Of a stretch of 64,000 nucleotides of DNA, positions 19,297 to 27,996 are shown piece after piece. The position numbers were made by a program, and so were the translations under genes. Each line of letters opens with the position of its first letter. Within the stretch, counting starts at the first letter, position 1. Location of the stretch: NCBI RefSeq assembly GCF_013031355.1, contig NZ_WPZO01000004.1, positions 1 to 64,000 of the forward strand, read 5' to 3'. The notes beneath the pieces are model-generated. The model had not been told where the DNA came from, ran no database searches, and saw only the letters and a program-made list of their open reading frames with translations. The DNA is from Ruegeria arenilitoris (lineage in GTDB: Bacteria > Pseudomonadota > Alphaproteobacteria > Rhodobacterales > Rhodobacteraceae).

Positions 19297-20334
19297 TTAT
19301 GCCAATCGTTGCACCGCCCAGCGCGCGGCGTCAGCAACAGTGGGGTCCGGGTCATCCGTCAAACCCTGCGCGACGGGCCGAAGCTCGGCCCTTCCCGAGT
19401 TTCCGATGGCATAGAGCACATTGCGCACAAACCGATCCCGCCCGATGCGTTTGACAGGCGATCCTGAAAACTTCGCACGAAACGCCGCATCATCCAGCTC
19501 GGCCAATTCCGCCAGAGCAGGTGCTTTCAAATCATCCCGGGCAGCATAGCGTATATCACTGGCCGCAACAGCAAACTTGTTCCACGGACAAGCCGCCAGG
19601 CAATCGTCGCAGCCGTAAATCCGGTTGCCGAGCTTGCCCCGCAACTCTTCGTCCACCGGGCCTTTGTGCTCGATGGTTAGATAGGAAATGCAGCGCGTTG
19701 CATCCAACTGGTAAGGGGCCGGAAAGGCATCGGTCGGACAGGCATCCAGACAGGCTCGGCACGAGCCGCAATGGTCCATCTCAGCCATGTCCGATGGCAG
19801 GTCCAAAGTGGTAAAAACAGACCCTATAAAGGCCCAATTCCCCCAATCCCGACTGACCAGATTGGTGTGTTTTCCCTGCCAACCCAGCCCGGCAGCGTAG
19901 CCCAAGGCCTTTTCCGGCACAGGAGCCGTATCGACAAAGACCTTCACCTCGCCGCCCGCCTCGGCGATCAGCCAGCGTGCCAGCCGCTTCAGCCGTTTCT
20001 TGACCAGATCATGGTAATCCTTGTTCTGCGCATAGACTGAGATCGCCGCCTTGTCCGGGTGATCCAGCACCTCGGTCGGGTCATGGTCCGGCGCATAGCT
20101 CTCGGCCAGCATGACCACCGACCGTGCTTCGGGCCAGAGTGCTGCCGGATCACCGCGCCAATGGGTCCGCTCGGCCATCCAGCCCATCTGACCGTGATAT
20201 CCGGCCTGCAGAAACGCCTCCAACCGTGCCGGAACTTCTGGCACATCCCATGGCCGACACACACGACAGGACACAAACCCTTCGCTCAGCGCCTGCGCCA
20301 CCAGCTTGTCTTTTAAACCCGATCCGCTTTTCAT
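19297..20334 (-). CDS. queG: Epoxyqueuosine reductase QueG
   Basis: A 345-residue cobalamin- and iron-sulfur-dependent enzyme catalysing the last step of queuosine tRNA modification, epoxyqueuosine to queuosine. Two 4Fe-4S motifs are seen: [12 protein letters not shown] and [13 protein letters not shown]. The region [15 protein letters not shown] is a QueG signature, and a HEAT-like C-terminal segment follows ([12 protein letters not shown]). Its ATG at 20334 is embedded in the end of a palindromic intergenic element, whose GAGGATATTT provides the only candidate ribosome binding site. Confidence 0.94.
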   Translation of the reverse strand: MKSGSGLKDKLVAQALSEGFVSCRVCRPWDVPEVPARLEAFLQAGYHGQMGWMAERTHWRGDPAALWPEARSVVMLAESYAPDHDPTEVLDHPDKAAISVYAQNKDYHDLVKKRLKRLARWLIAEAGGEVKVFVDTAPVPEKALGYAAGLGWQGKHTNLVSRDWGNWAFIGSVFTTLDLPSDMAEMDHCGSCRACLDACPTDAFPAPYQLDATRCISYLTIEHKGPVDEELRGKLGNRIYGCDDCLAACPWNKFAVAASDIRYAARDDLKAPALAELAELDDAAFRAKFSGSPVKRIGRDRFVRNVLYAIGNSGRAELRPVAQGLTDDPDPTVADAARWAVQRLA

Positions 20335-20396
20335 CTGGCTACAAATATCCTCAGGGGGAATCGCGCACCAGCGCGATTGGGGGGCAGACAGCCCCC
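20332..20396. repeat. Palindromic intergenic element (double hairpin) between GST and queG
   Basis: Two adjacent perfect hairpins fill the gap: AATCGCGC / GCGCGATT with a 4-base loop (20359-20378) and GGGGGC / GCCCCC with a 5-base loop (20380-20396). Next to them, read leftward-strand-wise, is CCTGAGGATATTTGTAGCC running into the queG ATG. This layout matches a dispersed palindromic element I associate with Rhodobacteraceae genomes; that is memory, not a search. It probably ends the GST transcript and carries translation signals for queG. Confidence 0.5.
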
Positions 20397-20405
20397 GCTA
20401 CCCTA

Positions 20406-21071
20406 TCAGAAATCAAGATCCGCGTAATGCAGCGGCGGCCGGAAACCCGGCACCTGATCCGCAAGGATTGACCGAAACGCTGGCCGCGACTTGATCTTGG
20501 CGTACCAGTCCTTGACCGCAGCGGATCGGTTCCAATCCACGTCTGAAATATAATCCAGCGCCGACAGATGCGCCGCGGCGGCAAAATCCGCCAAGGTCAT
20601 CTGATCGCCCGCCAGCCAGCGCCGATGATCCAGCAGCCAGGCCATGTAATCCAGATGGTATTTGATTGCGCGGGCCCCTTCCTTGACGTTCTTGCTGTCC
20701 GGATAGCCCTCACCGGTGACCTTCTTGTTCACCCGCTCATACAACAGTTTCGAGGTCACCTCGTGATGAAACTTGTCATCGAACCACCCCACCAGACGCC
20801 GCACTTCGTACCGGGCCTCGGGCGTTTTCGGCATCAGCGGGGGTTCAGGGCGCGTCTCTTCGATATATTCGCAAATGGCGGCGCTTTCCGACATCACACG
20901 CCCGTCCAGACGCAGAACCGGCACTTTACCGGCGGGGTTGCGGCGCAGGAAATCCGGGTCTTTCTCCCAGTATCGTTCCTCGACCAGCTCAACCTCGATC
21001 TTCTTTTCCGCCAGGGACAGGCGGACCTTGCGGCAATACGGGGACAGGGGAACGTGAAACAGACGCGCCAT
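20406..21071 (-). CDS. Glutathione S-transferase family protein
   Basis: A 221-residue cytosolic GST. The thioredoxin-like N-terminal domain begins MARLFHVPLSPYCRKVRLSL, with an SPYCRK-type active site, then NPAGKVPVL with the cis-proline and ESAAICEYIEE glutathione-binding motif. The alpha-helical C-terminal domain includes the family motif LAGDQMTLADFAAAAHLS. Substrate unknown. It is upstream of queG on the same strand but separated by a double hairpin. Confidence 0.9.
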   Translation of the reverse strand: MARLFHVPLSPYCRKVRLSLAEKKIEVELVEERYWEKDPDFLRRNPAGKVPVLRLDGRVMSESAAICEYIEETRPEPPLMPKTPEARYEVRRLVGWFDDKFHHEVTSKLLYERVNKKVTGEGYPDSKNVKEGARAIKYHLDYMAWLLDHRRWLAGDQMTLADFAAAAHLSALDYISDVDWNRSAAVKDWYAKIKSRPAFRSILADQVPGFRPPLHYADLDF

Positions 21072-21130
21072 GGGCTTCCAATCGAACCAGTGAATACCCC
21101 ATCAGCTTTAGCCTTGAGGGGCGATGAGTT

Positions 21131-21865
21131 TCAATCCTCGAAACAATCCGCGCGACCATCTGCGCGGATGGTGGCCGCTCCGTCCAGGATCGACGCAGCC
21201 CGCCGGCGCGTGCGCACCGAGGGGTCAGTGACCGACCGATTGCGGGGCGAGGGCAGGATCGCCGCGATCCGCGCGGCCTGCACCGGGCTCAACCGGGACG
21301 CCGGTACGCTGAAATTGCGCTGAGCAGCGGCCTCAACCCCGAAAACGCCCTGCCCGGTTTCGGCGACGTTCAGATAGACCTCGAGAATGCGCTGCTTGCT
21401 CCAGAAAATCTCGACAACCGGAGTGATCGAGGTTTCCAGCGCCTTGCGTACCCAGCTTCGACCCTGCCACAGGAACACGTTCTTCACCACCTGCTGCGTG
21501 ATGGTCGACGCTCCGCGCGTACCGCCGTTTTCCAGCGCATCGCGGATCGCTTCGACGTCAAATCCCCAATGCAGGCAGAAATTGGCATCCTCGGCCGCCA
21601 CAACCGAACGCGCCATGACCGGAGAGATCTCTTCGATCGGTACCCAATCACGCTCGATCTTGCCCAGCCGGCGCCATTCGGACCAGATCGTATGGGTCAC
21701 CGGCGGGTTCACCACCGAATAAAGCACCACCAGCCCGACCACAAAGACAATCACCCCCACCACAGCCCGAGTCACCCAACGGCGAATCCGCAGTGTGGTT
21801 GGTTTCTTTGCCTTTGACGCCTTGCTTTTCTTACTGCTCGACTTGCGCGCTGCTTTTCTTGCCAT
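21131..21865 (-). CDS. mtgA: Monofunctional biosynthetic peptidoglycan transglycosylase
   Basis: A 244-residue GT51 glycosyltransferase that polymerises lipid II into glycan strands. A very lysine-rich N-terminus (residues 1-25) precedes one TM anchor (about 30-52). The GT51 motifs are AAEDANFCLHWGFD with the catalytic Glu, GASTITQQVVKN and RKALETSITPVVEIFWSKQRILEVYLN. No transpeptidase domain follows, so it is the MtgA form. Confidence 0.95.
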   Translation of the reverse strand: MARKAARKSSSKKSKASKAKKPTTLRIRRWVTRAVVGVIVFVVGLVVLYSVVNPPVTHTIWSEWRRLGKIERDWVPIEEISPVMARSVVAAEDANFCLHWGFDVEAIRDALENGGTRGASTITQQVVKNVFLWQGRSWVRKALETSITPVVEIFWSKQRILEVYLNVAETGQGVFGVEAAAQRNFSVPASRLSPVQAARIAAILPSPRNRSVTDPSVRTRRRAASILDGAATIRADGRADCFED

Positions 21866-21904
21866 GCCTTTGCTATACGATGCGGCGCTTGGGTTTGAAA
21901 CGGT

Positions 21905-22819
21905 TTAAATCGCCAGCGCTCGCGCCTCGCGCGGGCGGATGACCGGGCGTGCGGTTTCCGGCAGCACCGGGTTTCGGTCCCGCAGTTCCGGGAACAGGCG
22001 CAGTACTTCGGCCTGTGTGTCACGATCCGACTGTGTCACCGCGTGTCCCGGATAATAGCTTTCGCTTTTCGCCCCATTTGCGATGACGATCTCATGCCGC
22101 GAGAACAGCAGGTGGATATATTCGATCTCATCGCTTTCGACACGAGTCACCGTGTCATCATTGACCAGACAATGCGCGGCGATCAGAACCTCAGAATGGC
22201 CAAAATGGTAAGGTGCACGCCAATCCGCGACCAGCATCCGGTGCTGCGGCGATACCATCAGTGGACGCTCCAGACCCAAAACCCCGGCCTCAAACCGGAT
22301 CGGGGCCAGTTTGCCCCGCGCCTCGACACGAGTTCTGCCCACCCACAGCAAAGGCTGCGCACCGTGATCAACAGTGGTGATCATATCCCCCGGCTGCAGA
22401 TCTTCGACCCGACGCTGCCCGTCAGGCGTTTCGATCATGGTACCGGGTGTGAAACAAGGCGGGCCCAAGGTGCCAACGTCCAATGGCCCCTGCGTTGTAA
22501 CGAAGGTCGACGATACAAAGGTGCCACTTTGCAACACCTTGCCATCAGTCGGAGTAAATACCCGCGTTCCATCCGCAAGGTAAAAGGTCGTGCCGACATA
22601 GGTGACATTCCCCTGACCGGGCACGTTGATCGTTACCGTGTCCCCAGGCCACGACCGGGTGACATCCACACCGTTGACGGTGTCGTTGTTGAACCGATCG
22701 ATATCACCGTCGTCGTTCTGATCTACCAGATCATAAACCTGCACCGTCAGCGTCGTTCCCGCCGCAGGCGGGTTTGCCGGATCCATGTCAAAGAACTGGT
22801 CAGTATAGGTCGCTGGCAT
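21905..22819 (-). CDS. Hint-domain protein
   Basis: A 304-residue protein whose central part is a Hint (hedgehog/intein) domain: CFTPGTMIETPDGQRRVEDL starts the domain, followed by GDMITTVDHGAQPLLWVGRTRVEARG. The N-terminal ~115 residues (starting MPATYTDQFFDMDPANPP) resemble a short beta-rich substrate domain with an acidic DLVDQNDDGDIDRFNND stretch. Such Hint proteins are common in Roseobacters, often with adhesin-like or calcium-binding N-termini. The Hint segment could self-cleave, but no clear C-terminal His-Asn is seen. Function unknown. Confidence 0.8.
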   Translation of the reverse strand: MPATYTDQFFDMDPANPPAAGTTLTVQVYDLVDQNDDGDIDRFNNDTVNGVDVTRSWPGDTVTINVPGQGNVTYVGTTFYLADGTRVFTPTDGKVLQSGTFVSSTFVTTQGPLDVGTLGPPCFTPGTMIETPDGQRRVEDLQPGDMITTVDHGAQPLLWVGRTRVEARGKLAPIRFEAGVLGLERPLMVSPQHRMLVADWRAPYHFGHSEVLIAAHCLVNDDTVTRVESDEIEYIHLLFSRHEIVIANGAKSESYYPGHAVTQSDRDTQAEVLRLFPELRDRNPVLPETARPVIRPREARALAI

Positions 22820-22943
22820 AGGTCTGCTCCTGCCTACTCGTCACGTTGGACTGCAGTGTCCCTGCAAATCCCGAAGAAACTATGTCCATAGCTAGGCGCG
22901 AACGGCGCAAAAACGCAATAATCTTGGTTAAATTGTCCGAAAT

Positions 22944-22980
22944 CGAAAAACCCGCGTGTTTCAGGTGACACGCGGGTTTC
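22944..22980 (-). terminator. Intrinsic terminator of the gltD-gltB operon
   Basis: A perfect 12-bp stem (22948-22959 with 22968-22979) with an 8-base loop. On the minus strand it is followed by TTTTTC, 25 bp past the gltB stop codon. Confidence 0.9.
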
Positions 22981-23004
22981 TATGTTCAAGGCTTTGTTGA
23001 CCGT

Positions 23005-26000
23005 TTATTCAGCCGGAACCGCCTCGGCCTCGTTGGTCAGAGGATAGCTGAGCTTGTTCAGCATCTCTTTCGGGCAGACCTGTAGGAAGTTGGCTTTTTC
23101 AACATCCCAGTGCTGAAGGATGTCGGCGGCCTTGCGGCTGAAGGTTTCGGCCTGATGGGTTTCGATCAGCGTTTTCAGCTGCTCTTCCCAATGGTCGACG
23201 GTCACCGGGCAGGTCACCAGCGTTTCCATGTTCATCAGCTTTTCGGCCTTGCCTTCAGGGTCGTACAGATAGGCCATACCGCCCGTCATACCTGCACCAA
23301 AGTTGGCACCGATATCGCCCAGGATCACAGCCACACCGCCGGTCATGTATTCGCACCCGTTCGAGCCACAGCCCTCGATCACCACCGTGGCGCCCGAGTT
23401 CCGCACCGCGAACCGCTCACCGGCGCGGCCGGCGGCGAACAGGTACCCATCGGTGGCACCGTACAGGACGGTATTGCCGATGATGGTGTTGTCATCTGCC
23501 TTAAGTGGGCTGACCTGCGGCGGGCGCACGACGATCATGCCGCCCGACAGGCCCTTGCCGACATAGTCGTTGGCATCACCCGAGACTTCCAGTTTCAGAC
23601 CCGGCGCGGCAAAGGCCCCCAGAGACTGGCCGGCCGAGCCCTGCAGCTTCACATGCAGGTGGTCGGACTGGAACGTGTTCCGCATCCCGAAGTTCTGCAC
23701 GATATGGCTGGAAACACGGGTGCCCACGGTCCGGTGCGTGTTCTGCACCGCGTAGGACAGCTGCATCTTTTCACCATCCTTCAGGAACCGCGCCGCGTCG
23801 CGAACAATTTCGGCGTCCAGAGTATCCGGCACCACATTGCGATCCTTGTCACGGTTATAGACGATGTCCTGAGCGCCATCGACGGTGATCAGCAGCGGGT
23901 TCAGGTCAAGATCGTCCAGATGAGCGGACCCACGGCTGACCTGTGCCAGCAGATCGGCCCGTCCGATGATTTCATCGATCGAACGCGCACCCAGGCTGGC
24001 CAGCAGCTCGCGTACTTCCTGCGCGTAGAAGGTGATCAGGTTGACGACCTTGTCCGCGCTTCCGCTGAACTTGGCGCGCAGGTCTTCGTCCTGCGTACAG
24101 ACACCAACCGGGCAGGTGTTCGACTGGCACTGGCGCACCATGATGCAGCCCATCGCGATCAGCGCGGCAGTACCGATGCCGTATTCCTCGGCCCCCATCA
24201 TCGCGGCCATGACAATGTCACGACCGGTGCGCAGGCCACCATCGGTCCGCAGGGTCACACGGTCGCGCAGGTTGTTCATCGCCAGAACCTGATGCGCCTC
24301 GGTCAGGCCCATCTCCCACGGCAGACCGGCATATTTGATCGAGGTTGCAGGCGACGCACCCGTACCGCCATTGTGACCCGAAATAAGGATAATATCCGCT
24401 TTCGCCTTGGCCACACCGGCGGCAATCGTGCCAACGCCCGAGGACGCCACCAGTTTCACCGTCACTTTGCAGCGCGGGTTGATCTGTTTCAGGTCATAGA
24501 TCAGCTGCGCCAGATCCTCGATCGAGTAGATGTCGTGGTGCGGCGGCGGCGAGATCAGGGTCACACCCTTGGTCGAGTGCCGCAGACGCGCGATCAGATC
24601 GGTGACCTTCATGCCCGGCAGCTGACCACCCTCACCGGGTTTCGCACCTTGGGCGACTTTGATCTCCAGCTCTTCACACTGGTTCAGGTATTCGGCGGTC
24701 ACACCGAACCGGCCCGAGGCCACCTGCTTGATCTTGGCCGACGGATTGTCGCCATTGGGCTCCGGCACAAAGTGTGCGGGGTCTTCACCACCTTCGCCAC
24801 TGTCGGATTTCGCACCGATCCGGTTCATGGCCACGTTCAGCGTCTTGTGCGCCTCGGGGCTCAGTGCGCCCAGCGACATGCCCGGTGTGACAAAACGCTT
24901 ACGGATCGAAGTGATCGACTCGACCTCTTCAATTGGCACCGGCTTGCCCAGCGGTTTGAAATCCATCAGGTCGCGCAGGTGAATCGGCGGGTTCGACTGC
25001 ATCTTGGCCGAATACTGCTTCCACAGCTCATAGGAGGCGCGGTTACAGGCCATCTGCATCATGTGCATCGAGGTCGCTTCCCATGCGTGGGTCTCACCCG
25101 ATTTCCGCGCTTTGTAGAAGCCACCGATGGGCAGCACGTCCAGGCCGTTGGTCCAGGCTTTGGCGTGGATTTCCTCGGCCTTGGTCTGAATACCGGTCAC
25201 ACCGATACCGGAAATCCGGCTGGTCATGCCCGGGAAGTATTCCGCCACCATGGCGCGGCTGAGGCCTACGGCCTCAAAATTCAGACCGCCGCGATAAGAC
25301 GAGATCACCGAGATGCCCATCTTGGCCATGATCTTCAACAGACCTTGGTCGATAGCTTCGCGGAAGCGGGCCACGTTTTCGGTCAGCGTGCCATCCAGAA
25401 GACCGCGATCAATGCGATCGGCCAGCGAATCCTCGGCCAGATAAGCGTTTACAACGGTCGCACCACAGCCGATCAGCACGGCAAAGTAATGCGGGTCGAT
25501 ACATTCGGCCGAGCGCACGTTCAGCGAGCAGAAGGTCCGCAGGCCCTGACGCGTCAGATGCGAGTGAACCGCACTGGTCGCCAGGATCATCGGCATCGCC
25601 ACGCGACCCTCGCCTGAGTTCATATCAGACAGCACCAGATGCCCCGCGCCCGAGCGCACGGCCTCTTCTGCTTCGGCTCTAACACGGGCCAAAGCGGCGC
25701 TCAGCGCACCTCGACCCGGCTCAAAGCTACAATCGATCTCAGCCAGCGGAGAGTTGAAGTTCTCGACCAGCTTGTCCCACTGCGTGTTGCCGACAAAGGG
25801 GCTTTCCAGCACGATGATCTCGGTCTGGCTGCTGTCTTCGTCCAGCACGTTCTTGAGGTTGCCGAAGCGCGTTTTCAGCGACATCACGCGATATTCACGC
25901 AACGAGTCGATCGGCGGGTTGGTCACCTGGCTAAAGTTCTGGCGGAAGAAATGGCTCAGCGGGCGGTATTGCTTGGACAGAACCGCCGACGGGGTATCGT

Positions 26001-27537
26001 CGCCCATCGAAGCAATCGATTCCTTGCCGTCCTCGGCCATCGGGGCGAGGATCTGTTCCAGTTCCTCAATCGAATAGCCTGCTGCGATCTGACGCTTCCG
26101 CAGCTCTTCGCCCGAGAAGATCGGCGCCTCGACCAATTCGCCCAGCGTGTCGTCCAGATCGTTGATCTTGCCGACCCACTCGCCGAACGGCAGCGCGCGT
26201 GCCAGCTTGTCCTTGATCTGGGTGTCGCGGTAGAGCTTGCCACGCTTCATGTCCACGGCCAGCATCTGACCCGGACCCAGCGCGCCTTTTTCCGTCACCG
26301 ATGCCTCATCAATCGGCACCATGCCGGCCTCGGACCCTGCGATGACCAGACCATCGCCAGTCACCACATAGCGCATCGGACGCAGGCCGTTCCGGTCCAG
26401 ACCGGCGCAAACCCAACGGCCATCGGTCATGGCCAGCGCGGCGGGGCCGTCCCACGGCTCCATTACCGAGTTACAGTAGGAATACATGTCACGCCACGCC
26501 TGCGGCAGTTCAACCGCCTGCTTGGACCAGCTTTCCGGCACCAGCATGGTTTTCGCCATGGGAGCCGAGCGACCCGCACGCACCAGAACCTCGAATACCG
26601 AGTCCAATGCAGCCGAGTCCGACGAACCACCGGCGATGATCGGCTTGATGTCATCGGCATAGTCGCCGAAGGTCGAGGACGCCATGCGGATCTCATGGCT
26701 CTTCATCCAGTTGATGTTGCCCTTCAGCGTGTTGATCTCACCGTTATGGGCCAACATGCGGAACGGCTGCGCCAGCCACCATTGCGGGAAGGTGTTGGTC
26801 GAATAGCGCTGGTGATAGATCGCAAACGCCGATTCAAAGCGTTCGTCCATCAGGTCCGGGTAGAAGACGGCGACCTGCTCGGCCAGCATCATGCCCTTGT
26901 AGATGATCGAGCGGCAGGACAACGACGCCAGATACAGGCCCGAAATGCCCGCAGCATTAGCGGCCTTTTCGATGCGACGGCGGATGACGTACAGCTCGCG
27001 CTCGAACGTTTCTTCATCCACGCCCTTGGAATTCGAGATCAGAATCTGCTCGATCTCGGGACGGGTCGCGTTTGCCTTTTCGCCCAGGCAGGTCACATCG
27101 ACCGGCACATGGCGCCAGCCATAGATGTAATAGCCCATGCGCAGAACTTCGGTTTCCACGATGGTCCGGCAGCTTTCCTGCGCGCCGAAATCGGTGCGGG
27201 GCAGGAAGACCTGACCAACCGCGATCAGCTCATCCATGTTGGGCTCGTGCCCGGTACGACGGATCTGGTCATAGAAGAAGGGGACCGGGATCTGCACGTG
27301 GATACCCGCGCCGTCACCGGTTTTACCGTCAGCGTCCACAGCGCCTCGGTGCCAGATCGCTTTGAGCGCATCGATCCCGGCATCCACAACCTTGCGCGAC
27401 GGCTTACCGTCAACGGATACAACAAGGCCCACGCCGCAGGAAGAATGCTCTTCTTCCTCGGAATAGAGACCGTTTTCCGCCATCCATTTGCGCTTGGCTT
27501 CCTCGGCCCGCACCCAATCGGCATCATATTTGGTCAT
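23005..27537 (-). CDS. gltB: Glutamate synthase (NADPH) large subunit
   Basis: A 1510-residue iron-sulfur flavoenzyme making two glutamates from glutamine and 2-oxoglutarate. The catalytic N-terminal cysteine of the amidotransferase domain would be exposed by removal of 33 residues before CGVGLVVS. The FMN-binding synthase domain carries the conserved SGHNGGTGASP-type motif, with the 3Fe-4S cysteines in CIMVRQCQSNTCPVGVC. The C-terminal GXGXG beta-helix domain includes GATDGYLFAAGRAGERFAVRNSGA broken by short loops. Length is full. It is the last gene of a gltD-GFA-gltB operon and overlaps the GFA gene by 4 nt. Confidence 0.98.
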   Translation of the reverse strand: MTKYDADWVRAEEAKRKWMAENGLYSEEEEHSSCGVGLVVSVDGKPSRKVVDAGIDALKAIWHRGAVDADGKTGDGAGIHVQIPVPFFYDQIRRTGHEPNMDELIAVGQVFLPRTDFGAQESCRTIVETEVLRMGYYIYGWRHVPVDVTCLGEKANATRPEIEQILISNSKGVDEETFERELYVIRRRIEKAANAAGISGLYLASLSCRSIIYKGMMLAEQVAVFYPDLMDERFESAFAIYHQRYSTNTFPQWWLAQPFRMLAHNGEINTLKGNINWMKSHEIRMASSTFGDYADDIKPIIAGGSSDSAALDSVFEVLVRAGRSAPMAKTMLVPESWSKQAVELPQAWRDMYSYCNSVMEPWDGPAALAMTDGRWVCAGLDRNGLRPMRYVVTGDGLVIAGSEAGMVPIDEASVTEKGALGPGQMLAVDMKRGKLYRDTQIKDKLARALPFGEWVGKINDLDDTLGELVEAPIFSGEELRKRQIAAGYSIEELEQILAPMAEDGKESIASMGDDTPSAVLSKQYRPLSHFFRQNFSQVTNPPIDSLREYRVMSLKTRFGNLKNVLDEDSSQTEIIVLESPFVGNTQWDKLVENFNSPLAEIDCSFEPGRGALSAALARVRAEAEEAVRSGAGHLVLSDMNSGEGRVAMPMILATSAVHSHLTRQGLRTFCSLNVRSAECIDPHYFAVLIGCGATVVNAYLAEDSLADRIDRGLLDGTLTENVARFREAIDQGLLKIMAKMGISVISSYRGGLNFEAVGLSRAMVAEYFPGMTSRISGIGVTGIQTKAEEIHAKAWTNGLDVLPIGGFYKARKSGETHAWEATSMHMMQMACNRASYELWKQYSAKMQSNPPIHLRDLMDFKPLGKPVPIEEVESITSIRKRFVTPGMSLGALSPEAHKTLNVAMNRIGAKSDSGEGGEDPAHFVPEPNGDNPSAKIKQVASGRFGVTAEYLNQCEELEIKVAQGAKPGEGGQLPGMKVTDLIARLRHSTKGVTLISPPPHHDIYSIEDLAQLIYDLKQINPRCKVTVKLVASSGVGTIAAGVAKAKADIILISGHNGGTGASPATSIKYAGLPWEMGLTEAHQVLAMNNLRDRVTLRTDGGLRTGRDIVMAAMMGAEEYGIGTAALIAMGCIMVRQCQSNTCPVGVCTQDEDLRAKFSGSADKVVNLITFYAQEVRELLASLGARSIDEIIGRADLLAQVSRGSAHLDDLDLNPLLITVDGAQDIVYNRDKDRNVVPDTLDAEIVRDAARFLKDGEKMQLSYAVQNTHRTVGTRVSSHIVQNFGMRNTFQSDHLHVKLQGSAGQSLGAFAAPGLKLEVSGDANDYVGKGLSGGMIVVRPPQVSPLKADDNTIIGNTVLYGATDGYLFAAGRAGERFAVRNSGATVVIEGCGSNGCEYMTGGVAVILGDIGANFGAGMTGGMAYLYDPEGKAEKLMNMETLVTCPVTVDHWEEQLKTLIETHQAETFSRKAADILQHWDVEKANFLQVCPKEMLNKLSYPLTNEAEAVPAE

Positions 27538-27968
27538 TGGCTGTCTCCTTCTTCCGGCTGGGCAAACATGGCTTCGACCTCGGATTTGGTCATCTGCTTG
27601 CGTTCGCCTGCGAACGCGTACCCGTCGGGCTTTTTGTCGATAAAAAGTTCCAGTTGCAGCGGGTTTCCTGTGTCTTCGAACAGGCCCGCTGCCATTTCAG
27701 TGTGTCCGTGCATCTCGCCCGGTGCGGTGACCCGGTACCAAAGGGCCGAGCCGCATTCGGCGCAGAAGGCACGCTCAGCCCATTCGGACGAGGTAAAAGT
27801 CTTGACCGGGCCCAAAGCGGCATAGCCGGGCTCGGCCTGAAACGTCACCAGCATCGAGCTGGTCCAGCGACGGCATTGGTCGCAATGGCATGCGCCCAGC
27901 GAGTCCTTCGACGGGGTGGCGGTCACGGTGACCGCGCCACACATGCATTGGCCTTGCAATTCGGGCAT
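27534..27968 (-). CDS. GFA-family (glutathione-dependent formaldehyde-activating-like) zinc protein
   Basis: A 144-residue CENP-V/GFA domain. The zinc-binding cysteines are seen in GQCMCGAV, CHCDQCRRW and CAECGSALWY. GFA founders bind S-hydroxymethylglutathione, but most family members are uncharacterised. This one is inserted between gltD and gltB and overlaps gltB by 4 nt, so it is co-translated with glutamate synthase. The ATG at 27968 is chosen by homology; the longer frame overlaps gltD. Confidence 0.88.
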   Translation of the reverse strand: MPELQGQCMCGAVTVTATPSKDSLGACHCDQCRRWTSSMLVTFQAEPGYAALGPVKTFTSSEWAERAFCAECGSALWYRVTAPGEMHGHTEMAAGLFEDTGNPLQLELFIDKKPDGYAFAGERKQMTKSEVEAMFAQPEEGDSQ

Positions 27969-27996
27969 TCGAACCCTCCTGTCGCTGGGCGTTGGG

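Noticed and set aside
23110..27825. Two very long rightward frames (835 and 728 codons) opposite gltB
   Set aside because: Both are antisense to a fully conserved glutamate synthase gene and are His/Arg/Gln-rich shadows.
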